The translations under genes were made by a program, and so were the position numbers. Shown here piece by piece: positions 18,188 through 25,659 of a DNA stretch of 61,924 nucleotides. A model generated the notes under the pieces. That model saw nothing but the letters and a program-made list of their open reading frames with translations, ran no database searches and was not told the DNA's origin. The stretch is from an uncultured Coriobacteriaceae bacterium (GTDB taxonomy: Bacteria > Actinomycetota > Coriobacteriia > Coriobacteriales > Atopobiaceae), in assembly GCA_902779675.1 (NCBI GenBank), contig CACZCK010000018.1:1-61924 (forward strand). The letters run 5' to 3'. The stretch's first letter is position 1. Every line of letters starts with the position of its first letter.

Positions 18188-18260
18188 GCGGGCTTAGCGC
18201 AGTTGGTAGCGCGCAACCTTGCCAAGGTTGAGGTCGCGGGTTCGAACCCCGTAGCCCGCT
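18188..18260 (+). tRNA. tRNA-Gly (anticodon GCC)
   Basis: Acceptor GCGGGCT pairs with AGCCCGC; the anticodon stem-loop is CAACC-TTGCCAA-GGTTG; the T loop is TTCGAAC. The discriminator is T, and CCA is encoded at 18261-18263. Confidence 0.96.
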
Positions 18261-18303
18261 CCATGATTTACGAGGGCCGGTCTTGAATCGGCCTTTTCTA
18301 TAC

Positions 18304-18374
18304 GGCGACGTGGCCAAGTGGTAAGGCAGAGGCCTGCAAAGCCTTTACCCCCAGTTCGAATCTGGGCGTCGCCT
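18304..18374 (+). tRNA. tRNA-Cys (anticodon GCA)
   Basis: Acceptor GGCGACG pairs with CGTCGCC; the anticodon loop CTGCAAA carries GCA; the T loop is TTCGAAT. The discriminator is T (18374), and CCA is encoded at 18375-18377. It lies 40 bp after tRNA-Gly, probably in one transcript. Confidence 0.96.
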
Positions 18375-18385
18375 CCATACCAGCA

Positions 18386-18420
18386 AAGGGCTGGCATCGA
18401 GAGATGCCAGCCCTTCTTGC
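18386..18420 (+). terminator. Terminator of the tRNA-Gly/tRNA-Cys unit
   Basis: A perfect 13-bp stem, AAGGGCTGGCATC and GATGCCAGCCCTT, closes a GAGA tetraloop and is followed by CTTGC. Confidence 0.85.
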
Positions 18421-18531
18421 ATCTGCCAGGCTGGAGGTCCCAGCGAGACCAACGGCAAGGAGGCACCTAAGACCCGGGTTGTAGGTGGATGTGGCTCGCC
18501 CCTACGACCTCAAACCACCTGCGTCCCAGAT

Positions 18532-19272
18532 TCAGTCTGTGGAGGCATGCGCTAGCTTGACGATGCGCACCAGCGTACCCGTCCCCGAAGGCTTGGGCGT
18601 GATGCTCACCGAGTCGGCCAGCAGGCGCATCAGACGGATTCCCCGCCCACGCTCAGATGTGGGGTCCTGCTCGTCGCTCGAAAGATGCTGCAGGTCAAAG
18701 CCTGGTCCGCAGTCGCTCACCTCGATCACTGCGCGATCGGGGTAACCCACGATCGACACCAGCGCGCCTGTCCCGTCGGCATGGTCCACCGCGTTGCCTA
18801 CGGCCTCGCCCGTCGCCAGCACCGCATCAAAGAGCTCGTCGCGCGAGAGTGGCACCTCACGCAGGAGCCGTTCGATGTTGGCCCGCGTCAGAGAGAGGTC
18901 GTCCGCCTCGACGGGGATCACCGTGCGCCACAGTGGCAGCACCGACGGGTCGAGCTCCTCGGCGCCGTCCATGGGATGCAGCCTGCTTACCGGAATGAAA
19001 TCGACCAGGCGCGCCCGCTTGAACAGGGCAAGCACCTGGTCGGTGACGTTGGTGAGGGAGAGCAGCCCACCCAGATCGCGCATGCGTCGCACCTCGGCGA
19101 GCAGCATGGCCATGCCAGCGGAATCCACATAGCTGGCCCCTGCCATGTTGAGGATGATGCGCCGACAGCCGCCGTCGATCAGGCGGTTGAGCGCCGTGCG
19201 CACCCTATCGACGGAGGTTACGTCGATGTCGTGCTCGATGGGGACGAGGGCTATGTCGGACGATTGCTGCAT
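18532..19272 (-). CDS. Fused STAS domain and GHKL-type anti-sigma kinase domain (RsbV/RsbW-like)
   Basis: A partner-switching regulator that combines an anti-sigma antagonist and a serine kinase in one 246-residue chain. Counting from the ATG at 19272, residues about 8-105 are a STAS domain with the phosphorylatable-serine context YVDSAGMAML, and residues about 120-240 are a HATPase_c domain with the N box GEAVGNAVDHA, G1 box SDCGPGF and G2 box GRGIRLMRLLAD. An earlier in-frame start at 19404 would add 44 residues with no domain match. These two functions are usually separate proteins. It is convergent with the tRNA unit and lies 1.4 kb from the SpoIIE phosphatase, a plausible antagonist. Confidence 0.88.
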   Translation of the reverse strand: MQQSSDIALVPIEHDIDVTSVDRVRTALNRLIDGGCRRIILNMAGASYVDSAGMAMLLAEVRRMRDLGGLLSLTNVTDQVLALFKRARLVDFIPVSRLHPMDGAEELDPSVLPLWRTVIPVEADDLSLTRANIERLLREVPLSRDELFDAVLATGEAVGNAVDHADGTGALVSIVGYPDRAVIEVSDCGPGFDLQHLSSDEQDPTSERGRGIRLMRLLADSVSITPKPSGTGTLVRIVKLAHASTD

Positions 19273-19507
19273 ATAGCTCTTGTTCCCAAAATGAGCTGAA
19301 GATATCGCGGCAATTGTCTCAGCGGCACGAGATGCGAGGAGCACTCCCGCGCCCCGACGCAGGCGTGGCGGGCAGAGTTTCACGCCAACGGGTAGTATGG
19401 TCAACGTCGGCCAAACCCCGCATCGGCGGGCTATGGCCGACGTTCACAGCGAGCCCGGGCCACAACACCGGCCGCGGCACCATCTCGATGCGTCGGGGAG
19501 TGAGTAC

Positions 19508-20674
19508 GTGACAGATCGACAGGTCTACCTAGACTTTGGGGCGGCCACGCCCGTGGTGCCCGAGGTGCTCGAGGCCATGCTGCCCTACCTGGGCGAACGG
19601 TTCTACAACCCCTCGGCTCCGTATGCACTTGCACGCGGCGTGCGCGCCGACCTCGAGGCGGCCCGAGCCACGCTGGCGCGGCTCATCGGTGCCCGCCCGG
19701 GGCAGGTCACCCTCACTGCCGGTGCCACCGAGGCCAACAACCTGGCCTTTGCTGTGGTTGACGGTCCGGTGGTGACCGACGCCGCCGAGCACGAGAGCGT
19801 GCTGGCCTGCGCAAAGGCCCACGACCACACGCTCGTGCGCGTGGGGGCCAACGGCCGTGTGGATCCGGCCGACATTGCAGCCGCCCTCACGCCGCAGACG
19901 CAGCTGGTATCGGTCGAGCTCGCCAACGGCGAGGTAGGCGCCATCCAGCCGGTTCGTGCGATTGCCACAGTGGTGCAGGAGGAGCGCGCCCGACGTCTGG
20001 AGGCGGGGGAGCGTATGCCCCTCTACCTGCACACCGACGCCTCGCAGGCGGCCCTCACGCATTCGGTCAATGCAAGCACGCTGGGTGTGGACCTCATGAC
20101 GCTCTCGGCGGCCAAGGTGTACGGCCCCAAGCAGGTTGGCCTGCTGTGGTCGTCCGACGACGTGCGTCTGCGCCCATTGGTGCGCGGTGGCGGTCAGGAG
20201 GGCGGCGTGCGCTCCGGCACCGAGAACGTGGCCGGCGTGGTGGGCTTTGCCCGCGCGCTCGAGCTGGCCAGCGCCCGTCGCAAGGGTGAGGCCAAGCGGC
20301 TCGCCTCGCTGCGCAATCGCCTGCAGCGGCAGCTGCAAGCCTCGTTCCCAACCATGGTGGTCTCGGGGCCCGTGCGCGACGCTCAGCGCCTCCCTGGGCT
20401 GCTCCATGTGGCCTTTCCGGGGCTCGAGGCAGGGCGGCTGGTTATCGCGCTCGAGCGGCGCGGGGTGAGCGTGGGCACAGGCAGCGCGTGCGCAGCCAGC
20501 AGGATGCAGGCCAGCCACGTGCTGGAGGCCATGGGCGCCTCGCCCGAGGTGGCGCGCGGCAGCCTGCGCATCACGCTCGGCGGTCCGACCACCGAGCAGG
20601 ATGTTGACTACGCCGCCGAGCAGATCTGCCAGGTGGTGCGCGCCGAGGCCGCGCGCGTGGGGGTGAGCTTGTGA
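19508..20674 (+). CDS. Cysteine desulfurase (IscS/NifS family)
   Basis: A PLP enzyme that takes sulfur from cysteine as an enzyme-bound persulfide. The 388-residue protein has the PLP lysine in SAAKVYGPKQ (Lys203), the His of AEHESV (94), the Asp of HTDASQ (177) and the catalytic Cys328 in GTGSACAAS. The GTG at 19508 with GGGGAGTGAG upstream is chosen because the protein then begins with the family-typical VYLDFGAATP. It overlaps mnmA by four bases, so it most likely supplies the sulfur for tRNA thiolation. No iscU-like scaffold gene lies beside it. Confidence 0.94.
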   Translation: MTDRQVYLDFGAATPVVPEVLEAMLPYLGERFYNPSAPYALARGVRADLEAARATLARLIGARPGQVTLTAGATEANNLAFAVVDGPVVTDAAEHESVLACAKAHDHTLVRVGANGRVDPADIAAALTPQTQLVSVELANGEVGAIQPVRAIATVVQEERARRLEAGERMPLYLHTDASQAALTHSVNASTLGVDLMTLSAAKVYGPKQVGLLWSSDDVRLRPLVRGGGQEGGVRSGTENVAGVVGFARALELASARRKGEAKRLASLRNRLQRQLQASFPTMVVSGPVRDAQRLPGLLHVAFPGLEAGRLVIALERRGVSVGTGSACAASRMQASHVLEAMGASPEVARGSLRITLGGPTTEQDVDYAAEQICQVVRAEAARVGVSL

Positions 20675-21744
20675 GCAGGGTCTTTGTGGGAATGAGCGGC
20701 GGCGTTGACTCGGCTCTGGCTGCCGCGCTACTGGTGGAGCAGGGCCACGACGTGCTGGGCGTGTACATGCGCAACTGGTCGCAGGACCTTCCGGGCTTCA
20801 AGTGCCCCTGGGCCGACGACCTGGCCGATGCCGAGCGCGTGGCCGTGACGCTGGGCATCGACCTAGAGGTCTGGGACTGCGAGCGCGAGTATCGCGAGAC
20901 GGTGGTGGACTACCTGGTGGACTCGTACCGCCATGGCTACACGCCCAACCCCGACGTGATGTGCAACCAGACCGTCAAGTTCGGCACCTTTGCCGAGCGC
21001 GCGTTTGCGCAGGGTGCAGACCTGGTGGCCACGGGCCACTACGCGCGCGTGGTCCATGGCCAAGCGGGCGCTCCGGCGCAGCTGCTGCGCTCGGCCGACG
21101 AGCACAAGGACCAGACCTACTTCATGTGGCGTGTGGCCGGCCAGGTGTACAACCGCGCGCTCTTTCCCATTGGTGGCTACCAGAGCAAGGCCGAGGTTCG
21201 CGCGGCCTGCGCCGAGCGCGGGCTGGGCATCGAGACCAAGCCCGACTCCGACGGCATCTGCTTCATCGGGCCGGTGGGCCTGCGCACCTTTTTGCTCGAC
21301 TCGCTCGACCGGCGTCCCGGCGATGTGGTGGAGTGGGAGACGGGCACCGTGCTGGGTCGCCACGACGGCGCCTTCCTCTTTACGGTGGGCCAACGCCGCG
21401 GGCTCGATCTGGGCGGAGGTCCGGCGCGCTACGTGGTGGCCACCGATACTGAGGCCAACGTGGTCTACGTGACCGCCGACACGCAGTGCCCTGGCCTGTG
21501 GACTAGCGCGCTCGCCCTGGGCGACGTGCGCTGGGTGAGTGGCGAGCCGCCCGCTGCCGGCACCTATCGAGTGCGCATGCGCCACACTGGGCCTCTGGTT
21601 GAGGCGCGCGTGGAGGCGGGCGAGCGCGGCGCCACCGTGAGCTTTGCCGAGCCCGTGCGCACCGTGGCGCCCGGCCAGAGCGTGGTGGTCTACGACGGCC
21701 TGGTGTGCCTGGGCGGCGGAATCGTGCAGAAGGGTGATGCCTGA
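20671..21744 (+). CDS. mnmA: tRNA-specific 2-thiouridylase MnmA
   Basis: Makes 2-thiouridine at position 34 of Lys, Glu and Gln tRNAs, using ATP and persulfide sulfur. The 357-residue protein has the PP-loop SGGVDS (9-14), the catalytic Cys98 in NPDVMCNQTVKFG and the second catalytic Cys197 in DSDGICFIG. The C-terminal beta-barrel region follows. It starts with GTG inside the desulfurase stop region, which supports a two-gene sulfur-relay operon. The stop overlaps the next ATG. Confidence 0.96.
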   Translation: MSRVFVGMSGGVDSALAAALLVEQGHDVLGVYMRNWSQDLPGFKCPWADDLADAERVAVTLGIDLEVWDCEREYRETVVDYLVDSYRHGYTPNPDVMCNQTVKFGTFAERAFAQGADLVATGHYARVVHGQAGAPAQLLRSADEHKDQTYFMWRVAGQVYNRALFPIGGYQSKAEVRAACAERGLGIETKPDSDGICFIGPVGLRTFLLDSLDRRPGDVVEWETGTVLGRHDGAFLFTVGQRRGLDLGGGPARYVVATDTEANVVYVTADTQCPGLWTSALALGDVRWVSGEPPAAGTYRVRMRHTGPLVEARVEAGERGATVSFAEPVRTVAPGQSVVVYDGLVCLGGGIVQKGDA

Positions 21745-22091
21745 TGGCTGGATGCTCCGTCGTGATGCTCGCGATCATATTCGCACCGCTGATGATGGTC
21801 GTGGCCGTGGCCGCACTGCTGGCAACGGCGGCCATCGAGTTCGTGCACAGCCTCGCGTTCCCGTTCCTGCTGGGCTCCCTTGCCTTTGGGGCGGTGGCGT
21901 TTGTCGACGCGGTCCGCATCCTGTGGAGCCGCCATCGTGCCGGCAACCTTCGCGAGCTGCGGCCCGCCGACCTCACACGCCCGGCGGTGCTCTGCGCGGT
22001 TGCATGCGTGCTCTTTGCGGTGATGTGCGCGCTGGCCGGCTCGATGCTGGTCACCTGGGTGAACGAGGTGCGCGCTGCGGGAGCTGCGTAA
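21744..22091 (+). CDS. Small membrane protein of unknown function
   Basis: A 115-residue protein with three predicted membrane helices (about 5-25, 33-53 and 83-105) separated by short Arg-rich loops. It overlaps the mnmA stop by one base (TGATG), so it is translated from the same message. No family is recognised. Codon use matches neighbouring host genes, which supports its being real. A role in sulfur relay is only suggested by position. Confidence 0.7.
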   Translation: MAGCSVVMLAIIFAPLMMVVAVAALLATAAIEFVHSLAFPFLLGSLAFGAVAFVDAVRILWSRHRAGNLRELRPADLTRPAVLCAVACVLFAVMCALAGSMLVTWVNEVRAAGAA

Positions 22092-22396
22092 GGCATGCAT
22101 CCAAGGTGGCCGCTCGCGCTGGACGCGGTAGAGGCGGGGTTTTGCCTCGCGCTCGGGCTAAGCGCCCGACGCTTACGGCGCGGCAGCTGCGGAACCGCTC
22201 GCTTCGCTCGCTACGTCCTCGCTCCCGCCGCGCCGACACGCCGGGCAGCCCGAGAGGTCGGCGAAAACCCACCTCCGCCGCGGCCAGCGCAGATGACCTC
22301 CCTCGTCGGTCGATTGGTGGCAGTCCTGCCGCGCGCTGGCGGCATGCGTGGGCTATGCTCGTAGGCGGCACCACGTTCCCGACAGGGGAGGACCTT
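22092..22396. other. Intergenic region with palindromic GC-rich text
   Basis: No supported gene. It holds a CGGGC-TAAG-CGCCCG hairpin near 22155-22170 and a CGCTCGCTTCGCTCGCTACG string resembling the TCGCTTCGCTCAG seen in the repeats at 1328 and 1491. AGGGGAGGACC before 22397 is the ribosome-binding site of the next gene. I see no clear promoter. Confidence 0.4.
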
Positions 22397-23347
22397 ATGC
22401 GCACCCGTCACCTTGCAATCCTGCTGGCGCTCGTTCTGAGCCTCGTGCCCTGCGCGGGCTGCTCGGCGCCAGACGCTGGCTCCGAGGGCGACGCTGCCCA
22501 GCAGACGGCCGACGCGCCTGCCGACGCCTCCGCCGAGACCGACCCGCTCGAGGGCATCGATTCCGACTCGCGCGTGGTGGCCCTCTCGCGCTCGCTCGGC
22601 GACCTTTGGCTTTGCGCTGGCGGCCAGCTTGTGGGTGTGACCGACGACGGCCTTGATTTGCCAGAGATCGGCGAGGACGTGCAGAGCATCGGCAGCCTGA
22701 CGCGCCCTGGCTTGGAGCGGATCATCGCCCTCGAGCCCGACTTGGTGCTGCTCTCTGCGGACCTTCCCTCCCATCAGGAGATGCGGCAGAGCCTCGCTCG
22801 GGCGCACGTGCCCACGCTCGAGGTGCATATCGGCTCGTTTGACGACTACGACGCCATGATGGCCACGTTCACGGGCCTCACGGGCCGAGACGACCTCTAC
22901 GAGCAGAACGTGACCTCGATCCGCGCGCGCATCGACGAAGCCATCGAGCACAACGCTCAGGACGACCGTGGCACCTACGTGGCGCTGCGCGTTTCGGCCA
23001 GCGGCGCAGAGGCGCTCAAGGCCGACAACTTTGCCTGCGCCATCATCGACGACATGGGCCTTACCAACCTGGCGGACACCGTCGCGGCGCTCGACGAGCC
23101 CACAGCCGAGAGCGTCGCCGCTGCCGAGCCCGACTGGGTCTTTGTCATCTTCCAGGGCGAGGAAACCGCTGCGCAGAAGGCTTACGAGGAGGCGTTCGTC
23201 TCCGACCCGGCGTGGCAGGAGCTCGAGGCGACCAAGACCGGACGTGTGGTGAGCCTGCCCAAGCGGCTGTTCTTGTACAAGCCCAACGCACGCTGGGCCG
23301 AGGCGTACATGTATGTCTCCCAGTTGCTGCACGGGTCCTTGGCGTAA
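22397..23347 (+). CDS. Class III (FepB/BtuF-like) substrate-binding lipoprotein
   Basis: An extracytoplasmic binding protein of the kind serving iron, haem, siderophore or cobalamin importers, 316 residues. The signal peptide ends at a CAGC lipobox (Cys22), followed by an Ala/Asp/Glu-rich linker to about residue 53. The periplasmic-binding fold then shows RVVALSRSLGDLWLCAGG, the helix start LERIIALEPDLVLL (about 109-122) and a C-terminal lobe ending in ARWAEAYMYVSQLL. The start at 22397 has AGGGGAGGACC upstream. No permease or ATPase gene is adjacent, so it is an orphan here and its ligand is unknown. Confidence 0.82.
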   Translation: MRTRHLAILLALVLSLVPCAGCSAPDAGSEGDAAQQTADAPADASAETDPLEGIDSDSRVVALSRSLGDLWLCAGGQLVGVTDDGLDLPEIGEDVQSIGSLTRPGLERIIALEPDLVLLSADLPSHQEMRQSLARAHVPTLEVHIGSFDDYDAMMATFTGLTGRDDLYEQNVTSIRARIDEAIEHNAQDDRGTYVALRVSASGAEALKADNFACAIIDDMGLTNLADTVAALDEPTAESVAAAEPDWVFVIFQGEETAAQKAYEEAFVSDPAWQELEATKTGRVVSLPKRLFLYKPNARWAEAYMYVSQLLHGSLA

Positions 23348-23369
23348 GCTGCGGCAAACCCGTACAAAA

Positions 23370-23400
23370 GAGGCGGCGGAGGGAAGCCCTCCGTCGCCTC
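23370..23400. terminator. Bidirectional terminator between convergent genes
   Basis: GAGGCGGCGGAGGG and CCCTCCGTCGCCTC form a 14-bp stem (one G-T wobble) around AAG, between the binding-protein gene and the convergent hydrolase. Confidence 0.85.
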
Positions 23401-23457
23401 GCTCATCTTGTAACCGCTGGTGCGGTTGTCGCGCTTGCTCGCCCTCTCTGTGCGGCC

Positions 23458-24294
23458 TTACTTGCCGGTGACCAGGAACTCTTCCAGGCGCTGGTTGAAG
23501 CGCTCGGGGAACTGTGCCGCCATGAGGTGGCCTCCCATCACGTAGGTGGGTGTCTCGGGGCAGAGGGCCTTGTACCAGGGCTCGGCGACGTCCGCCCAGT
23601 GCTCGGCGATGAACATCAGCGTGGGGATGCGCTTGGCGGCCTCCTGTGCGATGGCGCGGTAGTCCGAGAGGATGGCGTCGCCAAAGAGCTCGTGGCAGAC
23701 CCAGGTGGGGCATCCGGCGCCCAGCCCCAGGTAGTACTCGATCTGCGCCTCGGTTATGGGACCCTGCCACATGACCTCGGTGAGGTACTCCTTCCAGAAG
23801 GCGTCGGACGCCTCCTTGCTGATCAGGACGCGCGTCATGACCTCCGAAAGCTCGGCGGGGGACCCCTCGGTCCAGGCGGCAGGATCCTCGTTGTGCGGAA
23901 GCGGGCTCATGTCGATGGTCACGGCACCAGCCACGCTGTCGACGCCAGCCTGCTCCAGGTAGCTCCAGACCTCCAGGTTGCCGCAGCTCCAGCCCACGAG
24001 CGTGGGCTTGACCAGCCCCAGACCCTCGACCAGCTTGACCAGGTCGGCGCCGTGGGTCTGGTAGTCGTTGCCCCAGGGGCTCTTGGTGGAGAGGCCCTGG
24101 CCGCGCGGGTCTACCAGGATCACGCGGTGGGTTGCCTTGAAGTGCTCGAGCTGCTGCATGAAGACCTCGCCGGAAAAGGTGAGGCCAGGGACAAAGACCA
24201 GCGCCGGGGCGGTGGGGTCTCCTGCGTCCCAGTAGTGGATCTGCACGTTGGGCTCGACGGAAAAGAACTTGCTCTCGGTGCGCTCTGCAGACAT
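23458..24294 (-). CDS. Alpha/beta hydrolase (haloperoxidase/esterase-like)
   Basis: A 278-residue cytosolic serine hydrolase of unknown substrate. The oxyanion-side motif FVPGLTFSGE (about 34-43) is followed by VDPRGQGLS, and the nucleophile elbow is GWSCGN (Ser103). The acid is probably in the AEHWADVAEPW segment and the His in GGHLMAAQFPERF. A variable cap lies between about 135 and 215. The ATG at 24294 is preceded by GAAGGGAGC; upstream in-frame extension has no family match. It is divergent from tRNA-Val. Confidence 0.87.
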   Translation of the reverse strand: MSAERTESKFFSVEPNVQIHYWDAGDPTAPALVFVPGLTFSGEVFMQQLEHFKATHRVILVDPRGQGLSTKSPWGNDYQTHGADLVKLVEGLGLVKPTLVGWSCGNLEVWSYLEQAGVDSVAGAVTIDMSPLPHNEDPAAWTEGSPAELSEVMTRVLISKEASDAFWKEYLTEVMWQGPITEAQIEYYLGLGAGCPTWVCHELFGDAILSDYRAIAQEAAKRIPTLMFIAEHWADVAEPWYKALCPETPTYVMGGHLMAAQFPERFNQRLEEFLVTGK

Positions 24295-24459
24295 GGTGCT
24301 CCCTTCTCGGGTGTTGGTGACACCCCCATGGTAGGGGAGCGGGAGGGGTGGGGTTCGTGCCAGCGCGGGAAGTGCCACACGAGTCGGCGGGACGCATGCG
24401 AGCGAACGCGGGGCGATCGGGGCTCGTGAGGAGCGGTTTCAAAGTCGTCGAAAAAGTCG

Positions 24460-24488
24460 TTGCACTGGCGCAGGGCTTCCGCTATAGT
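24460..24488 (+). promoter_or_regulatory. tRNA-Val promoter
   Basis: TTGCAC (24460-24465), a 17-base spacer and TATAGT (24483-24488), preceded by AAAAAGTCG, the same upstream string as at tRNA-Leu. Confidence 0.75.
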
Positions 24489-24521
24489 GTTCTTTGCTGC
24501 GCGAGCAGCACCCAAAGCTAA

Positions 24522-24593
24522 GGGCGTTTAGCTCAGGGGGAGAGCGCTTCCCTGACACGGAAGAGGTCACAAGTTCAAATCTTGTAACGCCCA
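24522..24593 (+). tRNA. tRNA-Val (anticodon GAC), integration target
   Basis: Acceptor GGGCGTT pairs with AACGCCC; the anticodon stem-loop is CTTCC-CTGACAC-GGAAG; the T loop is TTCAAAT. CCA is encoded at 24594-24596. The 3' 45 bases from the anticodon loop to CCA recur at 57089-57133, so the element supplies the 3' part of this gene and keeps the tRNA intact. Confidence 0.96.
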
Positions 24594-24596
24594 CCA
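24552..24596 (+). repeat. attL core (45 bp, 3' end of tRNA-Val)
   Basis: Identical base for base to 57089-57133. Bases diverge immediately outside on both sides, which fixes the repeat at 45 bp from the anticodon loop through CCA. Confidence 0.95.
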
Positions 24597-24604
24597 CGAA
24601 AGAC

Positions 24605-24641
24605 GCAGGTAGATGGCATAAACCGTCTACCTGCTTTTTTT
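24605..24641 (+). terminator. Element-encoded terminator of tRNA-Val
   Basis: GCAGGTAGA and TCTACCTGC pair around a 12-base loop and are followed by seven T. It replaces the original host terminator, which now lies after attR at 57142. Confidence 0.9.
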
Positions 24642-24642
24642 A

Positions 24643-24834
24643 GGACACTAAACGGGACACCAAATAGGACACCAAAAACGGGAGTCTCGTCAAAAGTCGG
24701 GTGTTTTCCTCTTTCGGCCGGTTACCTGGCCAAACAATCGACAGGTTGAATCACAAACCCTAAAGCCGGAGCTTTGGTGTCCACGTTGGGCTTGGTGTCC
24801 TGCGTGGTGTCCTTCGGGATAAGCCATGGTGTCC
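24643..24834. promoter_or_regulatory. Left integrase arm-site cluster (seven copies)
   Basis: Three GGACACYAAA copies at 24643, 24655 and 24667 are spaced exactly 12 bp apart. Four reverse-orientation copies (NNTGGTGTCC) start at 24773, 24791, 24803 and 24825. Two more copies lie near the right end at 56941 and 56954. Short direct repeats of this kind beside the core are typical arm-type sites of tyrosine integrases; binding itself is inferred. Confidence 0.7.
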
Positions 24835-24866
24835 GGGAAGTCGCAGTTTGGAGAGGAGCCGCAAAG

Positions 24867-25178
24867 ATGATCGAGAACATGCAAGAACTCATCGAAGACG
24901 AGGCTATGGCCTATTTCAGGGCCGACGTCTGCCTGGGAAGCCCCGAGAGCTTCAGCTTGGACGAGAAGCGCGAGATCTGCGAGCAGATGGAGTCCACGAG
25001 CAAAGCGATTGAGGACGCCATGAAGGCCGATTTTGAGTCGCTGCCCCCCGAATTCCGAGTCAAACTCCTAGACATGTTGTGCTCGTCTGGCTGCGAGTCG
25101 GAGGAGTTCTGGAAAGACCTGTTGCTCGGCGAAATGCCCGACTCTCCGGCACAGCTTATGGGAGAGGATGCACGATGA
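24867..25178 (+). CDS. Small acidic protein of unknown function at the left end
   Basis: A 103-residue, strongly acidic protein (about 26 Asp/Glu against about 9 Lys/Arg) predicted to be mostly helical. It has GAGAGGAG upstream of the ATG and overlaps the next gene by ATGA. No family is recognised. Its promoter region is filled with the presumed integrase arm sites, so the integrase could control it. Possible roles are a recombination directionality partner, an antirepressor or a DNA mimic; none can be shown from sequence. Confidence 0.75.
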   Translation: MIENMQELIEDEAMAYFRADVCLGSPESFSLDEKREICEQMESTSKAIEDAMKADFESLPPEFRVKLLDMLCSSGCESEEFWKDLLLGEMPDSPAQLMGEDAR

Positions 25179-25594
25179 CGGCCCGTGAGCCTGCGAACGT
25201 CGATGACGCCCGTGCCCAGGCGGCTGAGCGCCTGCTCGAGCGCAAGCGAATGGGGCTTGAGAGCGCAGTAGAAGCCCTTGAGGCGGTCGGTTATCGCGTT
25301 ATCAGGCGGAAAGACGGCTCTTATGCTGTCAGGCCGCCATATGTGCGCTCAACGACGCGAGATGACGCCGAGGCCGGCAAGATTCAAACGCAGCCGTCAG
25401 ACTATCTCGCAGATTATCCCGTCATGCTTACTGCTAAGCACATAGCGGAGATTACTGGCCTAAGCATCGGCCGTGTACGCACGATGTTCAAGAATCAGGC
25501 GCTTCCGGCTGTCAAGCTTGAGAACAATCGCTGGTACGTGCCCAAACAGAAGTTCATGGCTGTCTTTGACGTGCAGAGCGGAAAGGTCGGTTAG
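25175..25594 (+). CDS. Helix-turn-helix DNA-binding protein, possible excisionase
   Basis: A 139-residue protein whose C-terminal half (about 85-135) matches an excisionase/MerR-like winged helix: TAKHIAEITGLSIGRVRTMF, then PAVKLENNRWYVPKQKF. The N-terminal part is charged and helical. It is translationally coupled to the acidic protein upstream and is one of only three rightward genes in the element. A position beside attL suits a recombination directionality factor, but a regulator is equally possible. Confidence 0.75.
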   Translation: MTAREPANVDDARAQAAERLLERKRMGLESAVEALEAVGYRVIRRKDGSYAVRPPYVRSTTRDDAEAGKIQTQPSDYLADYPVMLTAKHIAEITGLSIGRVRTMFKNQALPAVKLENNRWYVPKQKFMAVFDVQSGKVG

Positions 25595-25607
25595 TTTAGG
25601 GCGGGCA

Positions 25608-25644
25608 GAAAGGCGCATGGCTCTCGGCTGGGCCGTGCGCCCTT
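25608..25644. terminator. Bidirectional terminator between convergent element genes
   Basis: AAGGCGCATGGC and GGCCGTGCGCCCTT pair (with small mismatches) around a TCTCGGCTG loop, between the HTH gene and the end of the leftward tail-tip operon. Confidence 0.75.
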
Positions 25645-25659
25645 CCTTGCTCGGGTCCC

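Noticed and set aside
22095..22364. Possible 89-codon gene after the small membrane protein
   Set aside because: Arg/Ala/Pro-rich composition, palindromic DNA underneath, no ribosome-binding site and no family.
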